A stretch of DNA of 64,000 nt from Acinetobacter beijerinckii CIP 110307 (GTDB lineage: Bacteria; Pseudomonadota; Gammaproteobacteria; Pseudomonadales; Moraxellaceae): assembly GCF_000369005.1 (NCBI RefSeq), contig NZ_KB849764.1, positions 770,086-834,085 on the forward strand, written 5' to 3'. The notes under the pieces were generated by a model that did no database searches, was not told the origin of the DNA, and saw only the letters and a program-made list of their open reading frames with translations. A program made the position numbers and the translations under genes. Of the stretch, positions 1 to 9,868 are shown in pieces; the stretch's first letter is position 1; each line of letters opens with the position of its first letter.

Positions 1-9
1 CTGAATCCA

Positions 10-681
10 TTATTGTGCGGTGCGCTCTTCGATCCCATGATCAGTTGCAACGACTGCAATGGTTGCCGGGTTCAAGGCAAAGATTCCATTGGTCACAACA
101 CCAGGAATATTATTGAGTGTTCTTTCCAACTCAAGTGCATTTAAGATATTTAAATTGAACACATCCAAAATAACATTGCCATTATCCGTCACTACGCCTT
201 CACGATAAACGGGATCACCACCTAAAGCAACGATTTTACGTGCAACTGCTGAACGCGCCATTGGAATGACTTCAATAGGAAGTGGAAAATCACGACCTAA
301 TTGCTCTACCCACTTTGAGTCGTCAACAATACATACAAATTTCTTAGCAATAGAGGCAACAATTTTTTCGCGAGTCAACGCTGCACCACCACCTTTGATC
401 ATATGCATATGACGATCAATTTCATCTGCACCATCAACATAGGCATCTAAACCACCAACTGAGTTCATATCGACCACTTCGATACCTAACTTTTTTAAAC
501 GTTCAGCAGTAGCCGTTGAACTTGCCACAGCCGCCTCTAATTGCAATTCAGGCAACAAATCAATTAAAAAATTAACGGTACTACCTGTTCCTACGCCCAA
601 AATGCCGCCTTTAGGCAAATGCTTTAAAGCTGCTTTTGCAGCAGCTTGTTTCTTTTCATCTTGGGTTGCATATAGACTCAT
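10..681 (-). CDS. rpiA: Ribose-5-phosphate isomerase A
   Basis: Interconverts ribose 5-phosphate and ribulose 5-phosphate in the non-oxidative pentose phosphate pathway; cytosolic. The protein is about 223 residues, close to the family's usual 219-230. It carries the RpiA signatures: a GVGTGSTV phosphate-binding loop near the N-terminus, VDGADEID in the middle and [11 protein letters not shown] shortly after. I place the start at the ATG at 681, behind a GAGTGA sequence; a longer reading would need a TTG at 693. The gene is complete, with its TAA at 10-12, and is divergent from ilvA, sharing a spacer of about 100 bases. Identification is firm from sequence motifs. Confidence 0.96.
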   Translation of the reverse strand: MSLYATQDEKKQAAAKAALKHLPKGGILGVGTGSTVNFLIDLLPELQLEAAVASSTATAERLKKLGIEVVDMNSVGGLDAYVDGADEIDRHMHMIKGGGAALTREKIVASIAKKFVCIVDDSKWVEQLGRDFPLPIEVIPMARSAVARKIVALGGDPVYREGVVTDNGNVILDVFNLNILNALELERTLNNIPGVVTNGIFALNPATIAVVATDHGIEERTAQ

Positions 682-785
682 GACTTCACTCAACTATTTT
701 GACATTTGCACTAAGAAAACAGCGCAAATGCACAGGGGTTTGCTACAATGATCGCCTATTTTAAACTGTTATAGGGAAGATGAAC

Positions 786-2324
786 ATGCTGTCTCGTGTG
801 GTACGACAAATTTTACAAGCAACGGTTTATGATGTTGCGATTGAAACACCGCTTGAAGCAGCTCCCCGAATTAGTCAAAAAATTAACAATAACATTCGCT
901 TTAAACGTGAAGATTTACAACCTGTATTTTCTTTTAAATTACGTGGTGCTTATAACCGTATTAGCCAACTTCCAAAAGACCAACTTGAGCGTGGCGTTAT
1001 TTGTGCTTCGGCAGGCAACCATGCACAAGGTGTTGCTTTATCAGGGAAAAAATTAGATATTCATGCGATTATCGTGATGCCAAGCACAACACCTGATATT
1101 AAAGTTCAAGCGGTTAAAAATCTTGGTGGTCAGGTGGTTTTACACGGCGATAGCTTTGATGTTGCCAACAAATATGCAAAACAACGCGCAGAAGATGAAG
1201 GTTTAGTCTTCATCCCCCCTTACGATGATGAATTGGTTATTGCCGGACAAGGTACGATTGCCAATGAAATATTGCGTCAATGGCGTGATGTTGAATATGT
1301 TTTTGTTGCTGTTGGTGGCGGCGGACTGATTGCAGGTGTCGCTGCCTATTTAGGTGAAGTTGCGCCACATGTCAAAGTGATTGGTGTCGAATACGAAGAG
1401 TCTGCGTGTTTAAAAGCTGCTCTTGAATCCAATGAGCGTGTGATTTTACCTCATGTTGGCTTGTTTGCTGATGGCACAGCGGTTGCTCAAATTGGTGAAT
1501 TGCCTTTTGAAATGATCCGTTTATCTAAATCAGATAATTCAGGCCCAATTGTTGACCCAATAATTGTTACGGTAAATACAGATGAAATCTGTGCTGCAAT
1601 CAAAGATACCTATGATGAAAATCGCAGTATCGTTGAGCCATCAGGTGCGATGGCTTTAGCTGGTATCAAAAAATATATTGCAGAACATCAATTGACTGAC
1701 AAAAACATGGTTTCAATCGTTTGCGGTGCAAACATGAACTTTGACCGCTTACGTTATATTGCCGAACGTACCGAATTAGGTGAACGTAAAGAAGCAATTT
1801 ATGCTGTGACCATTCCTGAACAAAAAGGTGCATTCCTTAATTTCTGTCGTTCATTACAAGGTCGCAATATTACTGAATTTAACTATCGAGCCAGTGACAG
1901 TAATATAGCGCAGGTTTTTGTTGGTATTAGTCTAAAAGGCGGTGAAACAGAGCGTCACGAAATTCATGAAATTTTAAAACAACAATATGAAGTTGATGAC
2001 TTATCCGATGATGAGGTTGCAAAACTTCATATACGTTATTTGATCGGTGGACATGCGAATATTGAAAATGAACGTTTATTTCGCGTTGAATTTCCAGAAC
2101 GTCCAGGTGCTTTATTAATGTTCTTGGAGCGCCTAGGTCCTACCCATAACATAACCCTATTCCATTATCGAAATCATGGTGCAGCCGAAGGTCGTGTGCT
2201 TGTTGGGTTACAGGCGACTGATGCAAAGCAAAATCCTGATGGTTTGATCGAAACTTTAGAGAAAATCACTTATCCATATGCTGAAATCAGCAACAATATT
2301 GGATATAAGCGTTTCCTAAAATAA
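786..2324 (+). CDS. ilvA: Biosynthetic threonine ammonia-lyase (threonine deaminase)
   Basis: PLP enzyme that deaminates threonine to 2-oxobutanoate, the first step of isoleucine synthesis. The catalytic domain fills roughly the first 320 residues and has the PLP lysine in SFKLRGAYN (about residue 51) and a GGGGLIAG phosphate loop. Two ACT-like regulatory modules follow (about 330-510), as in the allosteric, isoleucine-inhibited form; total length (512) matches E. coli IlvA. An ATG at 780 abuts the AGGGAAG ribosome site, whereas the ATG at 786 lies six bases beyond it, so 786 is the better start. A hairpin terminator follows directly. Confidence 0.96.
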   Translation: MLSRVVRQILQATVYDVAIETPLEAAPRISQKINNNIRFKREDLQPVFSFKLRGAYNRISQLPKDQLERGVICASAGNHAQGVALSGKKLDIHAIIVMPSTTPDIKVQAVKNLGGQVVLHGDSFDVANKYAKQRAEDEGLVFIPPYDDELVIAGQGTIANEILRQWRDVEYVFVAVGGGGLIAGVAAYLGEVAPHVKVIGVEYEESACLKAALESNERVILPHVGLFADGTAVAQIGELPFEMIRLSKSDNSGPIVDPIIVTVNTDEICAAIKDTYDENRSIVEPSGAMALAGIKKYIAEHQLTDKNMVSIVCGANMNFDRLRYIAERTELGERKEAIYAVTIPEQKGAFLNFCRSLQGRNITEFNYRASDSNIAQVFVGISLKGGETERHEIHEILKQQYEVDDLSDDEVAKLHIRYLIGGHANIENERLFRVEFPERPGALLMFLERLGPTHNITLFHYRNHGAAEGRVLVGLQATDAKQNPDGLIETLEKITYPYAEISNNIGYKRFLK

Positions 2325-2335
2325 TCCACCTAACG

Positions 2336-2368
2336 AAATAAAGCTGACATGATGTCGGCTTTATTTTT
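2336..2368. terminator. Bidirectional hairpin terminator after ilvA
   Basis: A 14-base stem (2336-2349 with 2353-2366, one G-T pair) with a 3-base loop is followed by T-rich sequence. It begins 12 bases after the ilvA stop. Confidence 0.85.
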
Positions 2369-2474
2369 GGAATAGAAATGAATCTTATATAGTATCAACT
2401 CAAATAAAATCATCCGTCTCATTTCAACCTTATAGTTAGACCAGACATTATCAGCATAATATGGTGGAGAAGAC

Positions 2475-2840
2475 ATGATAAAGCATAAAGAAAGAAGAGA
2501 AAATTTAATTGTATACTTAACAGATCTAGCCACTTATCCTAACAAATTCAATATTAAGGAAAATGAGAAAATTCTTGATATGGACTTAGATGACATAATT
2601 CATTTTTTCTTTGATGATACTCAATTAGCAAATAATACTGCACGTGAATTAGGTTGGATTTTAGAATCGGAAGAAGAGATTCATATCATTAAAGATCTAA
2701 CTGAAATCTTAGATAAAATACTTGATAAATATGGAGTTTATTTATTAGACACCGATTACATTTACAAACCAGAATGGAAAAACATAATCTACACCGCACA
2801 AAAAGCATTAGATATAATTGAAAAATCCAATCTTAATTAG
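2475..2840 (+). CDS. Small acidic protein resembling the SCO4402 family
   Basis: 121-residue acidic soluble protein with no signal peptide or membrane segment. The layout (N-terminal RRENLIVYLTDLA, then DLDDIIHFFFDDTQLA, an EEEIHIIKDLTEILDKIL helix and a C-terminal W..I...A..ALDII helix) recalls the SCO4402-like family of uncharacterised proteins. That is my recognition from memory, not a search result. A GGAGA sequence lies just upstream of the ATG. Some family members sit beside toxin or contact-dependent systems, but nothing here supports that role: the neighbours are ilvA and ktrA. Function unknown. Confidence 0.7.
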   Translation: MIKHKERRENLIVYLTDLATYPNKFNIKENEKILDMDLDDIIHFFFDDTQLANNTARELGWILESEEEIHIIKDLTEILDKILDKYGVYLLDTDYIYKPEWKNIIYTAQKALDIIEKSNLN

Positions 2841-3106
2841 GATGTCTCTATATTTAACTCATTCCACCACTGTGCTATAGGATACCTACCAAACAGGTTG
2901 ATGATTGCTATCAGAAAATATTTACTCAATGAAATTAGATTCCAACCAAAATCTATTAGGAATTCTGTTTAAAGATAGCTTTTTATTTTTATAAGAGCAA
3001 TGACAAATGTAGATCCTCCAACTCAAACAAAATCATTACAATCAGATCAATCAATCCATCTTAAAATAAATAAAAAGACATTTTTATCATTTAGTTAAGG
3101 ATCACT

Positions 3107-3757
3107 ATGGCACAGTTCGCAGTCATTGGTTTAGGTAGTTTTGGTGCAACTGTCGCATTAGAGTTAACCAAACTTCATCATGATGTCATTGGGATCGACA
3201 CCATTAAGAGAAATGTTGAAAATCTAGCCGATCAAATCACACATGCTGTTATAGCAGATGCAACAGATGAACATGTTTTAGAAGAACTTAATATTCAGAA
3301 TTGTGATGCAGTTATTGTTGCTATTGGTGAAGATATTGAAGCGAGTATTCTTTGTGTACTTAATCTTAAAAATTTAGGTGTTGAAAAAATATTAGTCAAG
3401 GCTAAAACAAAAGCACATCATACAATTTTATCTCACCTAAATATCACCAAAATCATTCATCCAGAAGAAGATATGGGCGTACGGGTCGCTCAGGCACTGA
3501 ATTATCCAATGGTCAGCCGATATATGGCTTTGGATGATGATCACTATATAATTAAAGTTCCAATCAAAGAAAAATTACAAGGTGTGAACTTATCTGGATT
3601 GATGCATCTATCACCACAAGTTAAACTTTTATTAGTTAAAAGAAATAATCAAATTTTCTATGAAACTGATAGTAGTTTTACTTTAAATCAAGGTGATGTA
3701 CTCATCCTTGAAGGTTTATTAAAAGATCTAAAAAAACTTTCTGAGTGCTTTCAATAA
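3107..3757 (+). CDS. ktrA: Potassium uptake regulatory subunit KtrA (RCK protein)
   Basis: Cytosolic gating ring subunit of a Ktr potassium transporter. The N-terminal Rossmann domain starts with a GLGSFG nucleotide loop (residues 8-13) and an acidic residue at the end of beta-2 (Asp31, GIDTIK), as in RCK_N domains that bind NAD(H) or ATP/ADP. A C-terminal RCK_C domain covers about 135-216. At 216 residues it is a single-RCK protein (KtrA-like) rather than the double-length TrkA. A clear AAGGA precedes the ATG. Its stop codon is followed immediately by the ktrB ATG with no gap, so the two are surely co-translated. Confidence 0.93.
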   Translation: MAQFAVIGLGSFGATVALELTKLHHDVIGIDTIKRNVENLADQITHAVIADATDEHVLEELNIQNCDAVIVAIGEDIEASILCVLNLKNLGVEKILVKAKTKAHHTILSHLNITKIIHPEEDMGVRVAQALNYPMVSRYMALDDDHYIIKVPIKEKLQGVNLSGLMHLSPQVKLLLVKRNNQIFYETDSSFTLNQGDVLILEGLLKDLKKLSECFQ

Positions 3758-5095
3758 ATGAAAACCAAAACTCATCGTCAAAAGAAATTTAATCTAAGTC
3801 CACCTTCAATGCTTGCGGTTGGATTTTTAAGTTTTATTGTAATTGGAACACTTTTACTTAAACTTCCCTTCGCCAACAAAGGCAATCTGAGTTGGATGGA
3901 TGCTTTATTTACAGCAACTTCAGCTGTAACGATTACAGGTTTGTCTGTAGTGAATTTAAACGAATCCTTTAATCATTTCGGGCAATTCATTATCTTATTA
4001 TTAATTCAGTCTGGAGGTTTAGGTTTTATGACCTTCGCAATTTTGGCAGCCTTAAGTTTGGCACCTAAGATTGGATTAAGACAACAAATGATGGCTCAAG
4101 ATAGCTTAGGTCAAACCAGCCTATCCAAAGTTACTTTTGTAGCAAAAGGTGTTGTCATTTATACACTTTTTTTTGAGTTGATTGGTGTAGTTATTTTAAG
4201 CACGTCTTTTATTCCCATCTATGGTTTTGATCGAGGACTTTATTACTCAGTTTTTTACAGCATATCAGCATTTAACAATGCTGGTTTCTCACTTTTTGAT
4301 AACAGTTTGATTAATTTTCAAAGTCATTATTTAATTTGCTTAACCATCAGTACACTTTACATTTTAGGTGGAATAGGTTTTCTCGTTCTGATTGATGTAA
4401 AACAAAATAAGAGATGGAGTAAACTGAGTCCCAACAGCAAACTCATATTAAGCACAATTGCTATTTTAAATTTGATTGCTTTCATTCTGATCTGGTTATT
4501 AGAATCAAATAATCCTCTGACATTAGGCTCAATGCCTTTAGGCGAACAGGCGATGAATGCTTGGTTTCAAGCAACTGTTCCCCGCTCTTCAGGCTTTAAT
4601 ACAATTGATACTGGTGCGATGGAGCATAGTACTGCTCTCTTAATGATGTTGCTCATGTTCATTGGTGGCGGTTCTCTTAGTACCGCAGGTGGAATTAAGG
4701 TGGGCACTTTTGTGGTTTTATTGCTGTGTGTACTTTCATTTTTACGTCGTAATGAAGAAATTCGTATCTTTAATCATTCAATTTCTCATGAAACGACTTA
4801 CAAAGCCCTTGCTGTTAGTGCTATTACAGGAATGCTTGTATTTATAGGGTGCTTTATTATTTTCTTATTGGAGCCAAAATTAGATGTGATGGATTTGATG
4901 TTTGAAGTTGTCTCAGCTGCTTGTACAGTGGGTTTATCACGTGGCGTTACAAGTGAGTTGCATGATGGTAGTTTATTTATATTGAGTCTACTCATGTATA
5001 CGGGAAGACTTGGTCCACTCACGCTTGCATATCTCATAGCCACTCCGAAAAAAAGTCGCTTGAAACATGCAAATGCTAATATTCAAATTGGATAA
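3758..5095 (+). CDS. ktrB: Potassium-translocating subunit KtrB (TrkH/KtrB family)
   Basis: Inner-membrane ion-conducting subunit of 445 residues. Four pore-loop repeats typical of the TrkH/KtrB/HKT superfamily are visible, each with a selectivity-filter glycine: TITGLS (about 58-63), FNNAGFS, RSSGFN and CTVGLS. The length fits KtrB (about 450) better than TrkH (about 485). It starts directly after the ktrA stop. Its 3' end overlaps the convergent C39-like gene by 13 bases and I see no terminator there. Likely role is potassium uptake, possibly sodium-coupled, gated by KtrA. Confidence 0.93.
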   Translation: MKTKTHRQKKFNLSPPSMLAVGFLSFIVIGTLLLKLPFANKGNLSWMDALFTATSAVTITGLSVVNLNESFNHFGQFIILLLIQSGGLGFMTFAILAALSLAPKIGLRQQMMAQDSLGQTSLSKVTFVAKGVVIYTLFFELIGVVILSTSFIPIYGFDRGLYYSVFYSISAFNNAGFSLFDNSLINFQSHYLICLTISTLYILGGIGFLVLIDVKQNKRWSKLSPNSKLILSTIAILNLIAFILIWLLESNNPLTLGSMPLGEQAMNAWFQATVPRSSGFNTIDTGAMEHSTALLMMLLMFIGGGSLSTAGGIKVGTFVVLLLCVLSFLRRNEEIRIFNHSISHETTYKALAVSAITGMLVFIGCFIIFLLEPKLDVMDLMFEVVSAACTVGLSRGVTSELHDGSLFILSLLMYTGRLGPLTLAYLIATPKKSRLKHANANIQIG

Positions 5096-5610
5096 TAATT
5101 TACCGGTTGCTCAATCACAATTGCTTGCTGGCAAACCCCTTCGGCTTGATGTTGTTGTTCAAATACATATTTGGACATCACATCAAAATGATCACAAAAA
5201 CTGATTTCGCTTTCATCCATTGAATAGACAAGGGATTGATTACCTACGCCTTGTAAAGTGTCATAAAACACGATCACAAATTTACCTTCTTCATACTGCT
5301 GCTGAAGCTGAGGATACGTTAAAGCTGCTTCAATGGGTATTTGGAGAAGCTGAGCATCGAGATAAATTTGCTTTTCATTTTGATCCATATCAGGGTCAGG
5401 CGCAGTATAAAATGAGACGTTAAAGCCTAATTTTTTCAGTGCCACAGCCAAAGCAATTGTAAAAGTTCCCTCTTGATGATCATGTCGACACAATCGAATT
5501 AAATCAGCAATATCAATACTTGTTTGATATTGCTTTAAAATCAACCAAACGGCGAAAACTCCACAATTTGCTTCAAGCTGTAATAATGGTTTTGGAATAT
5601 TTAAACTCAT
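5083..5610 (-). CDS. C39-like papain-fold protein, probably not catalytic
   Basis: 175 residues. The N-terminus has the look of a C39-type cysteine peptidase domain: Gln11 and Cys16 in QLEANCGVFA, then a GTFTIALAVALKKLGF segment and a GKFVIVFYD strand. Where the family has its His (usually an HFVVV strand) this protein reads GNQSLVYSMD, with Gln instead, and the following Asp-Pro is Asp-His. I therefore infer a C39-like fold without a complete triad. No signal peptide. The ATG directly follows the pldA TAA, so it is translationally coupled to pldA, and its 3' end overlaps ktrB. Function unknown. Confidence 0.65.
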   Translation of the reverse strand: MSLNIPKPLLQLEANCGVFAVWLILKQYQTSIDIADLIRLCRHDHQEGTFTIALAVALKKLGFNVSFYTAPDPDMDQNEKQIYLDAQLLQIPIEAALTYPQLQQQYEEGKFVIVFYDTLQGVGNQSLVYSMDESEISFCDHFDVMSKYVFEQQHQAEGVCQQAIVIEQPVNYYPI

Positions 5611-6780
5611 TTAATACCAATTCATTAATGAGACACCAAGCCCCGCATAAGTCGCGCGATGATTATAATCAATCAAACTCTCACCATAACCATCAAACAA
5701 CTGCAAATGTCCGCGCAATTTACCTTTAATCGGGAAAGCCCAATCAAATTGAACAGCACCATGCGAACGATCACCACCTTTTAATGAATGACGCAGCATG
5801 AGAGAAAATTCATTTGCATTATGACGATAGAAGGCAGTTAAATCGCCACGTCCCATATAATCTTTAATATCAGGATTATTATCGTCTTTTGCATCTTCTT
5901 CTACCCGATACCAAGGACGTAACATCAATGCAAAATTGTCTTTTTCAAAGCCTAGATTGAAAATAACGCGATTCCAACTACGTGATAAAGGATCAGAACG
6001 ACCATTAGATTGGTGATTTAAAGTTACACCAAGTAAACGTGCATTTAGACCTAGAATTTCATAGTTTGTTCTAAACATTAAACTTGCTTCAGGTTCGTAA
6101 TTCGTTTCTCGAAATGGGCGTGATTCTTCTGAGTTATATACTTGCCATCTTGATGATTGTGTATACCCCAACCACAAATCACCATTATTCCCGAAAATAT
6201 TTTCCAACGCTTTAGTTTTCAGTGAAAGTTGAAATTTAGCTTCACTTGATGTTAGTTCTTGTTTATCTGTTACCGTATTTTGAGGATTTGGGCTGCTTGG
6301 GAATTCGTTTTTATCACTCGTCCAAAATACAGGAAGTAAATAAACAGGTTGGTATCCTCGAATATTCCATACCCCTAATTTACTTTCTTCCGACAGTTCC
6401 CAACGTCGATCAAGTAATGAAACATTCGGATCAAACTTAGGCGCGGCACTGAACAAATGCAAATCACTCACCTTTTGAACAACTTTTTCTTTTAAGCTTT
6501 CAGGCTGTGATTGCTGATTTTCAATTTTAGCAACTGCTGGAGATGCTGCGATAACGGGTTCAGATACCTGAGGTTGAGCTTGAATAACCGTTGGGGCTTT
6601 AAACAGACTGTCATAACAAGCCAAACGATCAGCACTAGATGCTAATGCAACACAAGCTTCAGCAGTTGCAGGGCTTGCAGGTTCAGTAACTTGAGCACTT
6701 GCATATGAAGTAGTTAAAGAGCTAAGTATGGCAAGCACACTTAACTCCAAATGACTACGTTCAAAAGATTTGAACGCCAT
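5611..6780 (-). CDS. pldA: Outer membrane phospholipase A1
   Basis: Outer-membrane beta-barrel enzyme that hydrolyses phospholipids misplaced in the outer leaflet. The active site is fully conserved: His256 and Ser258 in NHQSNGRS, then Asn270 in SRSWNR, the same spacing as His142/Ser144/Asn156 in E. coli OMPLA. The chain ends in aromatic Trp-Tyr, typical for barrel insertion. At 389 residues it is about 100 longer than E. coli PldA. The extra sequence follows a signal peptide (cleavage likely after ASAQ, near 30) and contains a two-cysteine motif, EACVALAS..DRLACYDSLF (42-60), before a low-complexity linker. CGGAGA precedes the ATG. First gene of a pair with the C39-like gene. Confidence 0.93.
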   Translation of the reverse strand: MAFKSFERSHLELSVLAILSSLTTSYASAQVTEPASPATAEACVALASSADRLACYDSLFKAPTVIQAQPQVSEPVIAASPAVAKIENQQSQPESLKEKVVQKVSDLHLFSAAPKFDPNVSLLDRRWELSEESKLGVWNIRGYQPVYLLPVFWTSDKNEFPSSPNPQNTVTDKQELTSSEAKFQLSLKTKALENIFGNNGDLWLGYTQSSRWQVYNSEESRPFRETNYEPEASLMFRTNYEILGLNARLLGVTLNHQSNGRSDPLSRSWNRVIFNLGFEKDNFALMLRPWYRVEEDAKDDNNPDIKDYMGRGDLTAFYRHNANEFSLMLRHSLKGGDRSHGAVQFDWAFPIKGKLRGHLQLFDGYGESLIDYNHRATYAGLGVSLMNWY

Positions 6781-6801
6781 AAATTTCTCCGATGCTTTAT
6801 T

Positions 6802-9741
6802 TTAATTCACTTGTTGAATTTTAAATCCAAGTTTTTGCAATTCATCTCGTTTTGCAAATGGTGCTACAACAGCTTTTACTGGTGTTTGCTCCAGCAAATA
6901 TTGTTTTGCTACACGTTTTAAATCATCTAAATTTACATTTAATAATCTTTCACGCAAAGTTTTTCTGAACTTTGGTGTGCGCGCATGTAACAAAGCATAA
7001 CAAGCCGTAATGGCTTCACCAGCAGGCGAACCTGGTTTATCCATGCTTGCCACTAATCCTAAAATCGCTTCTTCAAGTTGATGTGCTTGTTGCTCTGTAT
7101 TTAATAACCATTGAACACTCGCCTCAAAGTCACTAAAAGTCTCTGCTAAACGTGGATCTCGATAACTATAGAAACGGAATGAACAAGCATTTCCATCATA
7201 ACTTGCCCCACCGCCATAAGCGCCACCTTTTTCACGGATTGCACTATGCAAGAACCCGTTACGCAAATAAGCAGCTAAGACCATAAGCGAAGCAGCATCA
7301 GGGTGAGCAACATCTACTGCTTGATATGCCGCACAGCAAAATTGAACATTTGTTTGAATCAACCAAGCTTCATCATGATTTGTGTTGATTTGCTCTAGTT
7401 GAGTTAAAGCAACCGCTGTTTTATCAACTGCTAATTTATCCCAAACATTCTGAACCTCTTCAACCAAACGATCAGATTGATGCTCTTCACAAACCAATAA
7501 GAATTGTTTAGGTGCTTGCATAAGTTTTCGATGAATCGATTGCAACTCAGCAATCAACGCGTCATAAGCTGCTTCATCTTGATCGATCTTAGCCACAAGC
7601 TCACTCAACCAATTTAATGCACCTAAACCAGTATTATGATAATCACGGCGAGCTAATGCACTCATTTGACGAGAAGCTGCCTGCATAGCATAGCTATGAC
7701 CGGAACCAGATAAACGCGAATGCCAACGTGTTTTCCGTTGCTGTAACAACTCAATAATTCGATCTTTTTCATCAAAACGAAGCTGTTCAAATGCAAGTTT
7801 TAACAACTGAATTGCATCGAGTTTTTGTGTAAGCGATTTTGTGGTCAAGGTTAACCAAGCGCTAATTCGATCTTTATCATCAACCTTACTACGTAAAGAT
7901 GCTCCCATTCCCAAACCACCGCTAACAGCTGTTTGGATTTGCTGAAACTCGAGATAATCATATTCATCTGCACCAACCTCTCCCATTAAAATTGAGAGTA
8001 AATTGAAGTAAGGCGATTGTACGATCTCATCAGGAATTTGAATCAAAACTTGTTGATAATAAATACCATTGGTACCTGCATGATATAGGTTTAGAGGTGT
8101 GTCTAATCCATTGCAGATAATCTCACGCAGTTGACCTTGTACAATTTGCAATTCAGCGGGTATATCTTCTAAACCTACTTTAGGCAACAATTCTAGGTTG
8201 TCAGGTGTGTCTTGACGTTGCTTTAGCGCTTCCGTCTTTTCTCTGATCTCAACTTTTTCAGCATCAGTTAGATTCGCAGTAATTTCTGCAAGTCGATCTT
8301 TTTCTTCTTGCTGCTCATTTATAGATTTCGTCGCGTCAGGTATAAGTGTCATTTGCACTCGGTGCTGATTATCTAATAAATGAGTTTGAATTAAATTGGA
8401 TAACCACATCGGGTCTTTTAATTCTTCTTTGACCTGCTCAATTGCACCATCAACATCCCAAACATGAATTGGGTCATTATGATGAATTGCACTGCCTAAA
8501 CCATTTAAAATCAAGCTCAAACCATACGGTGTGCCATCACCATTAATTTCACGTTGATGTAATTCAATTTGATGAAGAATTGCTTCAACTAAATCAGTAT
8601 CAATGGGTTTAGAAGCAACTTCATTTAAAATATTTAACACGCCATTTTTAAATGTTTCAGCATGTTCGGCATCTGAACCTTGTACACCACAATAGAAAGT
8701 CATTTCAAAGTTACTATCATCTACACCCATCAAAGGGCCAGTAGACTGCGCATAACCGCATGTTTCTAAATAATGACGTAATGGCGAAGCAGAATTTTCT
8801 AATAAAATTCCTTCAACTAAGCGCATACCTAAGCGAAGTTTAATATCACTGGTTTCTGGCAATAGCCATGACATAACATGATACGTTTTATCTTTTAAAT
8901 CTTCGCTATCGACCGCATAACTTTCAGTCACTTCAATTGGTGCAGTTAGGCGTTGCTCTGGTTGAGAATATAATGTTGTCCCTTTTGAAAATTTGTGCAA
9001 AGCCAATTTTTCAAACTGCTCTTGCAACTCATAAGCACTTTGATTACCAAAAGTCATAAATACTGCATTACTTGGATGATAATGCGTTTTATAAAATTCA
9101 ACCAACTGTTCGTAGCTTAAATCGGGAATGTCTTTAGGATCACCGCCGGAGTTGTAGTGATACGTTGTTTTAGGGAATAAATGATAAGCAAGCTGATGAT
9201 AGAGTTGATCTGTAGGGGAACTCATTGCTCCTTTCATTTCATTAAAAACAACACCTTTATAAACGGCTTGATCATTTTCAAGCTCGATACGAATACCTTC
9301 TTGAGCAAAATCCAATGGATTTAAATTCGCAGCGAAAGCAGCATCTAAATATACAGACAATAAGTTTTGAAAATCTTTTTTATTTTGAGTTGCAAAAGGA
9401 TAAGCTGTCCAATCTGCAGCAGTGAATGCGTTCATAAAAGTATTAAGCGAACGACGAATCATCAAAAAGAATGGATCTCGTACAGGAAATTTCTCAGAAC
9501 CACATAAAGCAGTATGTTCTAAGATGTGCGCTGTACCTTTTGAATCCATAGGTTGCGTTCTAAATGCAACCAAAAATACATTTTCATCATTCGTAGTTGC
9601 CAAGTGGTAATGTGCCGCACCTGTCACTTTATGCTTATATTCTGAAACTTGAATATCCAGTGCTTCTACATGATGTTGACGTAATAGCTGAAACGCAGGG
9701 TGAATCGTTTGAGTTATGCTTTCAGAAACATCGACCGTCAT
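6802..9741 (-). CDS. M16 family zinc peptidase, PreP-like (M16C)
   Basis: 979-residue zinc metallopeptidase of the presequence-protease (PreP/Cym1) branch. The inverted zinc motif HxxEH is HILEH at residues 72-76, followed by CGSEKFPVRDPFF and the conserved SLNTFMNAFT. The central M16C-associated region and a second, non-catalytic M16 half complete the clam-shell. Length matches the family (about 970). No signal peptide, so probably cytosolic, degrading small peptides. GGAG lies before the ATG. It sits 21 bases upstream of pldA on the same strand; the pldA ATG has its own ribosome site. Confidence 0.9.
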   Translation of the reverse strand: MTVDVSESITQTIHPAFQLLRQHHVEALDIQVSEYKHKVTGAAHYHLATTNDENVFLVAFRTQPMDSKGTAHILEHTALCGSEKFPVRDPFFLMIRRSLNTFMNAFTAADWTAYPFATQNKKDFQNLLSVYLDAAFAANLNPLDFAQEGIRIELENDQAVYKGVVFNEMKGAMSSPTDQLYHQLAYHLFPKTTYHYNSGGDPKDIPDLSYEQLVEFYKTHYHPSNAVFMTFGNQSAYELQEQFEKLALHKFSKGTTLYSQPEQRLTAPIEVTESYAVDSEDLKDKTYHVMSWLLPETSDIKLRLGMRLVEGILLENSASPLRHYLETCGYAQSTGPLMGVDDSNFEMTFYCGVQGSDAEHAETFKNGVLNILNEVASKPIDTDLVEAILHQIELHQREINGDGTPYGLSLILNGLGSAIHHNDPIHVWDVDGAIEQVKEELKDPMWLSNLIQTHLLDNQHRVQMTLIPDATKSINEQQEEKDRLAEITANLTDAEKVEIREKTEALKQRQDTPDNLELLPKVGLEDIPAELQIVQGQLREIICNGLDTPLNLYHAGTNGIYYQQVLIQIPDEIVQSPYFNLLSILMGEVGADEYDYLEFQQIQTAVSGGLGMGASLRSKVDDKDRISAWLTLTTKSLTQKLDAIQLLKLAFEQLRFDEKDRIIELLQQRKTRWHSRLSGSGHSYAMQAASRQMSALARRDYHNTGLGALNWLSELVAKIDQDEAAYDALIAELQSIHRKLMQAPKQFLLVCEEHQSDRLVEEVQNVWDKLAVDKTAVALTQLEQINTNHDEAWLIQTNVQFCCAAYQAVDVAHPDAASLMVLAAYLRNGFLHSAIREKGGAYGGGASYDGNACSFRFYSYRDPRLAETFSDFEASVQWLLNTEQQAHQLEEAILGLVASMDKPGSPAGEAITACYALLHARTPKFRKTLRERLLNVNLDDLKRVAKQYLLEQTPVKAVVAPFAKRDELQKLGFKIQQVN

Positions 9742-9868
9742 GTGATCTCCAATTTATCTATCTAAGTAATTACAATTGATAATAAAGAGTCTACCTAAGA
9801 ATAGATATCGATATCCATGTAAATTACTATGTTTTTGTAGAAAAAATCAGCGAGTGCGCTTAATCATA

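Noticed and set aside
699..749. TTGACA and TACAAT between rpiA and ilvA as the ilvA promoter.
   Set aside because: The two boxes are 39 bases apart and cannot form one promoter.
4662..4847. Open frame inside ktrB on the same strand.
   Set aside because: An out-of-frame shadow of a well-conserved membrane protein gene; the same applies to many short frames inside large genes throughout the window.
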